NCBI RefSeq assembly: GCF_003115775.1
Contig: NZ_QEES01000001.1
Span: forward strand, 124,001 to 188,000
Source: Cellulomonas sp. WB94
Lineage (GTDB): Bacteria; Actinomycetota; Actinomycetes; Actinomycetales; Cellulomonadaceae
Length of the DNA: 64,000 nucleotides
Direction: 5' to 3'
Made by a program: the position numbers and the translations under genes. The notes beneath the pieces are model-generated. The model ran no database searches and was not told the origin of the DNA. It saw only the letters and a list, made by a program, of their open reading frames with translations. The stretch's first letter is position 1; every line of letters begins with the position of its first letter. This document shows positions 35,071 to 42,655 of the stretch, piece by piece.

Positions 35071-35745
35071 TCAGGGCGTGACGGCCACGCCGCCGGAGAA
35101 GGGTGAGTCGTGGAGCTCGAGCTTGGCGATCGTGGCGTCGAGCGGCATGTCGAATACGACGGTCCCGGTGACCGTGTTGCCGGGGTTGATCTCGTTGAGG
35201 AACGAGTTCGAGTCCGCGAGGTAGATCGCAGCCCCGGAGTCGGCGGAGAACTCACGACCCTGCGCATCGAACGCCTTCTGGGAAGAGCCGTCGAAGTACT
35301 GGGCCTTGTCGCCGATGTTCTTGGTGGTCAGGTGGATCAGGACGAACTGCCCCTGCGCCTTCTGCCCGAGCGCGTCGGACCCGACGGACGGGACACCGGG
35401 CTCGATCGACGTGACGGTGAACTCGAACTTGCCGTCGCGTACAGGTGTCCCGACGGCCGCCACCGCGGGTGCCGGGGCGGGCGCCGCCTCGCTCGGCGCG
35501 GCCGCTGCCTGCGTGACGTCCGCGGCCGGTGTGGCCGCTCCGACCGCTGGCGCGTCCTTCGACCCGCCGTTTGCCGCCGAGACGACGATGAAGAGCACGA
35601 CGATCGCGCCCAGGCCCGTCAGGATCTTGTGGCGCGCGAACCAGCTGCGCTTCCTGACGGGCTCCGGCCCGAGCATCGACGGGTAGGGGCCGGCCGGGAC
35701 GTTCGAGCCAGGATTCGGTTGTGCGGGCGGGAGTGGCTGCGACAT
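35071..35745 (-). CDS. Membrane-anchored DUF4352-domain protein
   Basis: This 224-residue protein has a proline-rich cytoplasmic N-terminus, one membrane helix (ILTGLGAIVVLFIVVSAA), an alanine/proline linker, and an extracytoplasmic domain with FEFTVTSIEPGV ... GQFVLIHLTTKNIGDKAQYF typical of the immunoglobulin-like DUF4352 family. ATG 35745 has TGGAG 6 nt upstream. The cellular role is not known. It is divergent from the histidine kinase gene. Confidence 0.88.
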   Translation of the reverse strand: MSQPLPPAQPNPGSNVPAGPYPSMLGPEPVRKRSWFARHKILTGLGAIVVLFIVVSAANGGSKDAPAVGAATPAADVTQAAAAPSEAAPAPAPAVAAVGTPVRDGKFEFTVTSIEPGVPSVGSDALGQKAQGQFVLIHLTTKNIGDKAQYFDGSSQKAFDAQGREFSADSGAAIYLADSNSFLNEINPGNTVTGTVVFDMPLDATIAKLELHDSPFSGGVAVTP

Positions 35746-35935
35746 GGAGTGCTCCAGGTTGGACGGGGCCACCGACCGGACCCGGTCAGTGCCATGCCTC
35801 GAGACTCACGAATCGGCTGGCCGGGCACGTCAGCCGATCGGCCACACCCGCCGTGCCCGATCGGGTACACCCGGTCGGCGAGCGATGACCGATCGGCCGA
35901 CGAGAGTGTCGGAGGCCACCCCTAACCTCACGGGT

Positions 35936-37240
35936 ATGTCAGCTGTCGATGCATACGGGGCGGTCGCGCCGCATCGGGCGGCCTTCCTGCCTCCTACCCC
36001 GCCGGTGCGGGTGCCGCAGCTCCGTGTGCCGGCCCCGATCCGGCACGGCTGGGCGCGGGCGAGGACCGTCGGTGCGGTCACGACGGGGGCGCTCTGCACG
36101 TTGGTGGCCATCTCGTTCGACTCCGGATTCCGGACCCCGGACGGCGCTCCTGCGCACTGGCTCGATGTCGTGGCATTCCTCGTCGGTCTGACCCTGGCAG
36201 GCCTCCTCGTCCTGCGCCGCCGCTTCCCGGTGTACCTCTGCCTCGCCGCGAGTGCGGCGGCGATCGTGCTTCCGCTGGACTCGTTCGCCGCGCTGCTGAC
36301 CCTGACGTGGGTCATCGCGACCGCCTCGACGCGGACAGCGTGGCTGTGCGGGGCAGCGGCCGCGACCGCGACGGGCGCCGCCCTGTGGAAGGACTCGGCC
36401 CGACCACCGCAGGACATGGTTCTGGCCGGCAAGGACCAGGTGACGGGGGTGATCTCCTACGCGTCCGCCGCCGGGTTCTGGACGGTGGCCATCCTGTGCC
36501 TGGCGACCTTCGTCGGTGCCGGCCTGGTCCGCCGGTGGCGCAACGTCGCCGCGGCCGCGGTCGCCGACAAGGAGGCCCAGGTGGTCACCACCCACCAGCT
36601 GCGCGACCGGATGAGCCGGCAAGAAGAGCGTGAGCTGATCGCCCGTGAGGTCCACGACACGGTCGCCCACCACATCTCCCTGATCTCGCTGCAGGCCTCC
36701 GCCCTCGAGGTCGACCGCGGCGCGGGCGGACCGGAGGTGCGGGCTGCAGCCCAGCAGATGCGCTCCTCAGCCCAGCACGCGATCGCCGAGATGCGGGGCC
36801 TGCTGACCACGCTGCGGACCGGGACCGAAGATGACCCGCTGCCCGGGGCGACCCTGGAAGATCTCGCCGGCCTGCTGGACAACCTGCGCCGCCATGGGCG
36901 GTGGGTCACAAGCTCGGTCTACGTCACTGACGCCCAGACCGCCGCGCCGACCCTGACCCGCGCGGTGTTCCGCATCGTTCAGGAGTCCGTCACCAACGCC
37001 CTCAAGCACGCCCCGGGCCAGCCCATCGAGGTGGACGTCCGTGCCAGCCGCCAGGCCGGGGTCACGATCCGGGTCGTGAACCCGGTCCGGCCCGGACCCG
37101 CGATCGCCGCGCCGGGCACCGGGTCCGGCATCCTGGGGATGCGGGAACGGGCCGAGCGTCTCGGCGGCCGGTTCGACGCACGGGTCGACGGCGGATGGCA
37201 CGTCGTGACCGCCTACCTGCCCTGGGTACCTCATCCCTGA
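35936..37240 (+). CDS. NarL/DesK-type sensor histidine kinase
   Basis: This is a sensor kinase of about 434 residues. About five membrane helices (residues 45-200) are followed by the HisKA_3 dimerisation motif LIAREVHDTVAHHISLISLQ with the phospho-accepting His, and a HATPase domain with QESVTNALKHAPGQPI and GSGILGMRERAERLGG. ATG 35936 lies 8 nt after TAACCT (35922-35927), suggesting a leaderless mRNA. The longer frame back to 35744 has no coding character. It forms a pair with the response regulator 33 bp downstream. The signal is unknown. Confidence 0.93.
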   Translation: MSAVDAYGAVAPHRAAFLPPTPPVRVPQLRVPAPIRHGWARARTVGAVTTGALCTLVAISFDSGFRTPDGAPAHWLDVVAFLVGLTLAGLLVLRRRFPVYLCLAASAAAIVLPLDSFAALLTLTWVIATASTRTAWLCGAAAATATGAALWKDSARPPQDMVLAGKDQVTGVISYASAAGFWTVAILCLATFVGAGLVRRWRNVAAAAVADKEAQVVTTHQLRDRMSRQEERELIAREVHDTVAHHISLISLQASALEVDRGAGGPEVRAAAQQMRSSAQHAIAEMRGLLTTLRTGTEDDPLPGATLEDLAGLLDNLRRHGRWVTSSVYVTDAQTAAPTLTRAVFRIVQESVTNALKHAPGQPIEVDVRASRQAGVTIRVVNPVRPGPAIAAPGTGSGILGMRERAERLGGRFDARVDGGWHVVTAYLPWVPHP

Positions 37241-37272
37241 GCTGTGTCGGTGGTGGCCTCTACGCTCGCGGT

Positions 37273-37938
37273 GTGACCAGGGCCCTTGTCGTCGATGACG
37301 ACTCACTTGTCCGCCGACTGCTGACGAGCATCTTGACCAGTCAGGGCATCGACGTCGTCGGCGAAGCGGCCGACGGCGACGAGGTGATCGACGCAGTCAA
37401 CGCTCGCCACCCCGACGTCGTCCTGATGGACCTGCACATGGCGCGCGTCGGTGGCCTGGCCGCGATCGCTGAGCTCCAGCGTCGCCCGAACCCGCCTGCC
37501 GTCATCGCACTGACGTCCTTCGGCAACGACGACACCGTCCTGGCCGCGTTGCGCGCCGGCGCCAAAGGCTTCCTGGCCAAAGACGCGGACCCGCACCACA
37601 TCGCGGATGCTGTCGAGCGCGTCGCCGCCGGTGAGGGGGCACTCGACCCTGCGTCCGCCGGTGCTGCGATCCGCCACCTGGCCCACGCGTTCGACGACCA
37701 GCGCCAGGTCCGAGCCCACGACGCGCTCGCTGCACTGACCGACCGCGAACGCGAGGTCGCCGCACTGGTTCCGTCCGGACTGTCGAACGCGGAGATCGGC
37801 GCGCAGACCTACTGCTCGGAGTCAACCGTCAAGGCCCACCTGTCGCGCGCGATGGCCAAGCTCGGCATCGCCTCGCGCACGCAGCTCGCCGTCCTCGTCG
37901 ACCGCGCAGGCAACCCCACTGACACGATCGGCGCCTGA
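37273..37938 (+). CDS. NarL/FixJ-family response regulator
   Basis: This response regulator has 221 residues. The receiver domain has LVVDDDSLVRRLL (acidic pocket) and DVVLMDLHMARVGG with the phospho-accepting Asp, then ALTSFG and GFLAKDADPHHIADAV with the conserved Lys. The output domain is a LuxR-type HTH, LTDREREVAALVPSGLSNAE then STVKAHLSRAMAKLGI. GTG 37273 follows TACGCT by 6 nt, again a leaderless layout. It is the partner of the kinase just upstream. Confidence 0.94.
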   Translation: MTRALVVDDDSLVRRLLTSILTSQGIDVVGEAADGDEVIDAVNARHPDVVLMDLHMARVGGLAAIAELQRRPNPPAVIALTSFGNDDTVLAALRAGAKGFLAKDADPHHIADAVERVAAGEGALDPASAGAAIRHLAHAFDDQRQVRAHDALAALTDREREVAALVPSGLSNAEIGAQTYCSESTVKAHLSRAMAKLGIASRTQLAVLVDRAGNPTDTIGA

Positions 37939-38361
37939 CGCGCGAGGGCTGCGGGTGCGCTGACAACGGAGTGGTTGCAGCCGGGCCAACTCGGCGCCGT
38001 CGACGTCGGCGGGGCTCTGCCTCTTGCCTGTCGGCCGCCAGAAGCGCTTGTAGTGCTGATCCAGCCAGGTGTGTCCTGCCCCGCACAAGGCGTTGTCGGC
38101 GAACAGTCGAAGGGCGGCCAGAGCCTGCTCGGCATCGGCCTCGGTGATGAACCTCGAGTGCGCCGCGACCATCACCAGGACCGGGCCCCCGTCGCTCGGG
38201 CCTACTTTTCGTCCGTCGCCGACAGTGAGACCACCCATGGGCGTATCGGCGCCCAGAGCAGGCCGGTCGCTACGGCGTCCAGGTGAGGATGTCCAAGGAC
38301 GGCGCGCCCGGCCTCGTCCGATTCCTTGTGCAGCCTGTCGAGCCGCTGACAACATGTGCGC
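37939..38361 (-). other. Gene-sized gap with degraded minus-strand coding sequence
   Basis: The minus strand can be read as protein-like stretches in two frames, for example VLVMVAAHSRFITEADAEQA and CGAGHTWLDQHYKRFWRPTG. These run out of frame and into the 3' end of the response regulator gene. The first stretch vaguely recalls transposase integrase-core sequence. No family can be named with confidence; it looks like debris of a lost gene. Confidence 0.4.
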
Positions 38362-38658
38362 ATGCCCCGGGCGCTGCGCATGCGACTCGTCGCCGTCATC
38401 ACACTCGGAGTCGCGCTGCTGATCGTCGGCATCGCGCTCTTCGCGCGCAACCGCCTCACCGGGCAGCCCGTCGGTTGGTTCGCCTACGCGCCCTTGACCA
38501 ACACCACGTTCACAAATGACGCCTCCGGCCGGCTCGTCCTGATGCAGTCCGGCAGCTGGTGGGGACTCGCACTAGCCAGCATCGGGGCTATCACTGTCAG
38601 CGGCGCACTCGGCTACGCCCTCGCCAGCCGACACCGAAGGTCCTCTGCCACCGAGTGA
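38362..38658 (+). CDS. Small two-helix membrane protein, function unknown
   Basis: This protein of about 98 residues has a first hydrophobic helix (LVAVITLGVALLIVGIALFA), a soluble loop FAYAPLTNTTFTNDASGRL, and a second helix (WWGLALASIGAITVSGALGYAL), ending in a basic tail. The composition and third-position GC bias support real coding. No clear ribosome site is seen; GTG 38356 is an alternative start. I do not recognise a named family. Confidence 0.6.
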   Translation: MPRALRMRLVAVITLGVALLIVGIALFARNRLTGQPVGWFAYAPLTNTTFTNDASGRLVLMQSGSWWGLALASIGAITVSGALGYALASRHRRSSATE

Positions 38659-39069
38659 CTTCAACGGGCCGCTGGAGGTCAGCCACTTCCCATCGCGAAG
38701 GGCGTGCCGACCTGGGCGTCGTCACCGGCGTCACGGCCGGCGTCCGGGAGTTCACTCATTGGGGTGGCGCCGCTCACGCGGTTCGCCGCACATGCCGATC
38801 CACCGAGGATGACCGACCCGATCGCCGCACTGCTGGCTGATGATGCACTTCTGGGCTGCTGCGTGGCCGAGCTGATCCTTCAGTCCGACGCCGCGGCCCC
38901 CGCCGCACTGTCGGCCCTGACAGACTGAACGTTCCGCCCAGTCTGCTGACCAAGTCACCCATCGTCTCGGGGTTCGAGCGGCCGCAGTCCCAGCGAGGCC
39001 GAATCAACCCTCCGGGACGAGGGACCGTCGGCCGCGGCCCGAGCTCCGCGCGGCGGCGTCCGGCGCCAC
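38659..39069. other. Intergenic stretch without a supportable gene
   Basis: Several short frames cross this stretch, but none has a ribosome site, a recognisable motif or a consistent codon bias. It borders the toxin-like relic that follows. Confidence 0.5.
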
Positions 39070-39240
39070 CGACGCCGAGCACGCCCGGCTGATCGCTCAA
39101 GTCCGCCGCACCGGCACGCCGTACGCCGCGCACGATCTCATCGTCGCCGAACACGCGGTCGAACACGGGCGACCGCCGTCTCACGGGATGCCGCAGCGGA
39201 GTTCGGCTACCTACCCGGGGCCCAAGCGATCAGCCCGTGA
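39070..39240 (+). pseudogene. C-terminal relic of a PIN-domain (VapC-like) toxin, frameshifted
   Basis: The plus strand reads AQVRRTGTPYAAHDLIVAEH in one frame and, after a frame change near 39168, ATAVSRDAAAEFGYLPGAQ up to the stop at 39238. Together they resemble the second half of VapC toxins (conserved hDxxIAxxA and V-xx-D---F--hPGh), including the conserved Asp residues. The N-terminal catalytic part and any antitoxin gene are missing. It is a dead toxin-antitoxin remnant close to the attachment site. Confidence 0.6.
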
Positions 39241-39532
39241 CCCGGGGTGTGGAATCGGCTCGATGCCTCCCGCGCCAGAGCCGGGAACAAGGCGCCCTGC
39301 GGCTTCGGCCTGACAGGGGTGGGTGCCGTCGGGCCGGTGGCTCAGCCGTGGACAGGCCCACGATCACGGTCCAGTGGCGTTCGCGACAGACCGGGCCGAG
39401 GAGCGTCCGTACCGGCTGGACCCGCCCCCAGCCGCCCTCGTCCGCGCCCGGATAGGGTCCAAGACCCTCCGAACATGCGATCAGGGCCCTGCCGGAGTAC
39501 CCCCAGCAAGACCCTGACCTGCACAAACACTG

Positions 39533-39574
39533 TCGGGCTGACAGGATTTGAACCTGCGACCCCTTGACCCCCAG
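39533..39574 (-). other. 3' fragment of tRNA-Pro(GGG): probable attachment site (att)
   Basis: On the minus strand this reads, 5' to 3', the anticodon loop CTGGGGG, the 3' anticodon stem TCAAG, variable loop, a complete T-arm (GCAGG TTCAAAT CCTGT) and the 3' acceptor strand CAGCCCG with discriminator A. The 5' half of the tRNA is absent, and similarity stops exactly at the 5' edge of the anticodon loop. A CCA is not encoded. The integrase gene begins 175 bp away. This is the hallmark of an att site left by integration into tRNA-Pro; the restored whole gene should lie at the far end of the element. Confidence 0.8.
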
Positions 39575-39600
39575 GGCCATTCTTGGGTCATTCTTCGTCC

Positions 39601-39720
39601 GCCAGAGTTCGCGTCTGTGCAGGTCAGGCCACGTTTTTGTTCGTCAGTGCTCGCGCGCATTCAGGGCCGTACGCTGGTCATAGGGTCCAAGATAGGGTCC
39701 TTTTCTCAACAATTCCGCGG
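39601..39720. repeat. Second copy of the 120-bp block, upstream of the integrase
   Basis: This block matches 15661-15780 without gaps. It lies between the tRNA fragment and the integrase start, so it probably holds the arm-type binding sites and promoter of the recombination module. TAGGGTCC occurs twice (39681-39688, 39693-39700). Confidence 0.85.
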
Positions 39721-39749
39721 AGCTCCCGCGGGGCCCTGCGGGAGGGCTG

Positions 39750-40934
39750 ATGAGCACCACCACGGTACGCCGCGACAAGGGCACCGGCTCGGTCGCGTTC
39801 GACAGGACGAGCGGGTTCTGGGTCGGGCGGCTCGAGGTCGGCAAGGACCTCGCCGGGCGCCGGATCCGGGTCAAGGTCATCGGAGCCTCACGCTCCGAAG
39901 CCCGCACCAAGCTGGAAGAGCTGCGCAGGAAGCGCGAGGCGGGCATCGACGTCGGCGCGCGCACCACGACGTTCGCCGAGCTCGCCGACGCCTGGCTCGA
40001 CCGCGGACTACCGGCGGACCTGTCGGAGAACACCGTCTGGAACTACGAGCGGATCCTGCGCGGGCACATCCTGCCGACGCTCGGAGCCAAGCGGGTGGCG
40101 GACCTGAGGTCCGACGACATCGACGCCATGCTCGACGTGATGGCCGACCGCGGCATGGCCGCCTCGTCCATGCGCCACGCGCTGAACCTGACCCGCCGAG
40201 TGCTGCGGTTCGGGATGCGCCGCGACCTTGTGGTCCGCAACGTCGCCGAACCCGTTCAGTCGCGCCGCGGACCCAAGGCCGAGCGGTACGGGCTCACGGT
40301 CAAGCAGGCCAAGAAGCTGCTTCGGGTCGCCGCCGACGACCGACTCGCCGGACTGATCACCGTCTCGCTGCTGCTGGGCCTGCGGCCCGGGGAGGCTGCC
40401 GGGTTGACGTGGGAGAACGTCAAGACCAAGGGCAAGCGCCCCACGATCACGGTCGCCGCGAGCTTGCGTCGCACTCCCCTGGGCGCGCTGATGCTCGTCG
40501 CGCCCAAGACGCCAACGAGCCGGCGGACCTTGGAGATCCCTCCCCCGGTCGTCGACGCCCTCAAGGCCCAGCGCCGCATGCAGAAGGCCGAACAGGTCGC
40601 GGCCGGGCGGGCGTGGCGCAACACCTACGACCTCGTATTCACCACAGAGGTCGGCACTCCCCTGGATCCGTCCAACGTTCGACGGGTCTACTCCCGGCTC
40701 GCCAAGGAGGCCGGGCTCGCCCACCTGCACCCGCACATGCTCCGGCACGCTGCCGCGTCGCTGCTGTCCGCCGCCGGGGTGCCGATCGAGGACATCTCCG
40801 ACACGCTCGGGCACCGGTCTGTCAACGTCACCGCTGAGATCTACCGGCACCCCATCGCGCCGGTGCGGTCTGGACACATGGTGGCCATGAATCAGCTCAT
40901 CGACATCCCGAGGGGACGTCACGCTCCAACATGA
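39750..40934 (+). CDS. Tyrosine recombinase / integrase
   Basis: This 394-residue phage-type integrase has an N-terminal arm-binding segment (GTGSVAFDRTSGFWVGRLEV), a SAM-like core-binding domain around residues 70-160 and a catalytic domain. The catalytic residues are visible: Arg in LLLGLRPGEAAGLTW, His-x-x-Arg in HPHMLRHAAAS, His in DTLGHRSVNV and the nucleophile Tyr in TAEIYRHPIA. GGAGGG lies just before the ATG. With the adjacent tRNA-Pro fragment it marks one end of an integrated element that reads rightward. Confidence 0.95.
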   Translation: MSTTTVRRDKGTGSVAFDRTSGFWVGRLEVGKDLAGRRIRVKVIGASRSEARTKLEELRRKREAGIDVGARTTTFAELADAWLDRGLPADLSENTVWNYERILRGHILPTLGAKRVADLRSDDIDAMLDVMADRGMAASSMRHALNLTRRVLRFGMRRDLVVRNVAEPVQSRRGPKAERYGLTVKQAKKLLRVAADDRLAGLITVSLLLGLRPGEAAGLTWENVKTKGKRPTITVAASLRRTPLGALMLVAPKTPTSRRTLEIPPPVVDALKAQRRMQKAEQVAAGRAWRNTYDLVFTTEVGTPLDPSNVRRVYSRLAKEAGLAHLHPHMLRHAAASLLSAAGVPIEDISDTLGHRSVNVTAEIYRHPIAPVRSGHMVAMNQLIDIPRGRHAPT

Positions 40935-41213
40935 GCCGTCAGGTCCCGTGGCGGAGCGAACAAGACCGCGGCAGGTGCGGCACGACGATCTGTGTAGGTC
41001 AAGCGCCTCGGCTCCTTCCGCAGCCACCGCACTCGCGCGCACGTTGGCTCCCACGTTGGCTCTCAGCCGACGAACGCGCCGAGTACGCCTTGGGACACTA
41101 CGGCGCGGCGGAGGCCGTTCGGGTGACACCCGCCCATCCGCTATGTCGCCGACTGCGCCATCTGGGTGGACAGTTACCTCCGGCTGTCGGCGGCCCCGGG
41201 TAGACCAGTCCAC

Positions 41214-42312
41214 ATGACCCAGCGGCACGACGACTCACTCGACGACTTCGCGCGTGGCGAGACAGCGCAAGTGCTCGCCCGCGACCGTCGGACCGGCGAG
41301 CTCGTCTTCCTCGCAGCCGGCCAGGCATCCGCCGTCCGCCCCGCAGCGCGCGAGCACTTCGAGTGCCCATTCCCCGGCTGCGACTCCCCCGCACCGCTCA
41401 CCACCAGGGGCGGCACATACCGCGACCACTTCGTGCACATGAGCCCGCACACCCATCCCGGTGGGCCCGAGTCATTGGACCACTTCCAGGCCAAGCACCT
41501 GATCGCAGCCTGGGCGCGTGAGCGCGCAGCCGCGGCCTGCATCGACGTCGTCGTGAACGATGAGGAGTGGTCCCCCGACGTTCGGCGCCGCCCCGACGTC
41601 CTCGCTACCTGGCCAGACGGCAGACGCGTCGCCTTCGAGGTCGAGTACAAGGCCTACCCGGTGGCTGCCTGGACCGAGAAGAACGCCGACTACCGGCGCG
41701 CAGGCATCACTGTGGTTTGGATATTCGGCCACTCCCCCGCCCGCTACCTCCGACCCGACAACCGGATTGGCGGTACGCGACCGGAGGGCGCGGCGCGCGG
41801 GTACCGCCTCGGAGCACTCACCAGCGCCGTCGTCGCGGACAGCCAGCCGGTTCTGTTCATCAACCCCGTCACTAGCCAGATCGCGACCCTATGGAGCGAC
41901 GGCACCCCCTTGACAAGGCGCGCGCCGACTCCCAGTGGTTCCAGCGACTCGACCTTGCAGAGGTCGGGTCGCCAGGCCGACCGGTCCCGAAGCAGAGAGC
42001 GACCTTCGACTTGGCCGTCACCCACCTGGCCGAATGCAACCTGTCCACAGAAAGAGGGCTGACAACACCCACGATTCTGCTCGTCGACGCCGAGACTGCG
42101 CGGGTCAAGGCCGCCGCCGACGCTGACAGCGCGGCTCATGAACGCGAGATGGCCGCCCGCGCACGGGCGCACGTCGCCCACCGGAGGGACAGGACCCAAT
42201 GGCACCCTCGCCCGCGGCGGTGCCGGTCGCTTCGGGCTCCCACCTTTGCCGAGTGTGCAGGGGCCCACTCGCGGAGTGCCTCTGGGCGCTGGGCATTCAC
42301 ACGCTGTGCTGA
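41214..42312 (+). pseudogene. CoiA-like nuclease-family gene, frameshifted
   Basis: The N-terminal part has HFECPFPGCDSPAPL (zinc-ribbon like), LDHFQAKHLIAAWARERAA and a nuclease-like RRRPDVLATWPDGRRVAFEV followed by YPVAAWTEKNADYRRAGITV, which match the competence CoiA-like family. The acidic D...ExE/ExK positions are intact. In the first frame the protein dissolves after WSDGTPL. A one-base shift at a run of five C (41905-41909) continues it sensibly as DKARADSQWFQRLDLAEV ... REMAARARAHVAHRR. A further shift near 42200 would add a CRVCRGPLAECLW cysteine motif ending at 42312. It is a broken gene or contains sequencing errors in C-runs. The 340 bp after it show no gene. Confidence 0.7.
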
Positions 42313-42655
42313 TCCGTCGGATCGCACCCTTACGGCTGCCTGCGACGTCAATCGACCTGGAGCGCTGCCGGTCCCGTGCGTGCCCGTGATGATCGGCGTT
42401 GACCTAGCCGCTTCAACGACGGCAGAACTCTGAGCAGGTATCGACGACGCCAGGGGCGTCAGTCTTCCGACGTCGACAGAATCCCGCGGCGACGCCTACA
42501 CGTTTACGACTGCGCCTGCGCCGTCACTCAGGGCCGATCTCGCATACGACACGGCGGGACGCCACTACCATGCAGTGCGAAGAAGCGCGCGCCCGCCGCG
42601 ACTTGGTTGCCTTGACATTGGCATGAACCGAGCAGTCCGACACGAGGAGGGGCGT

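Noticed and set aside
39230-39580. Minus-strand short open frame beginning MALGVKGSQVQIL
   Set aside because: This is the frequent mis-translation of tRNA 3' sequence and flanks, not a protein gene.
15661-39720. Region between the two 120-bp direct repeats as a single mobile island
   Set aside because: It contains core genes such as ppc, normal GC and several unrelated operons, and the repeat copies differ by about 14 percent. Two independent element scars explain it better.
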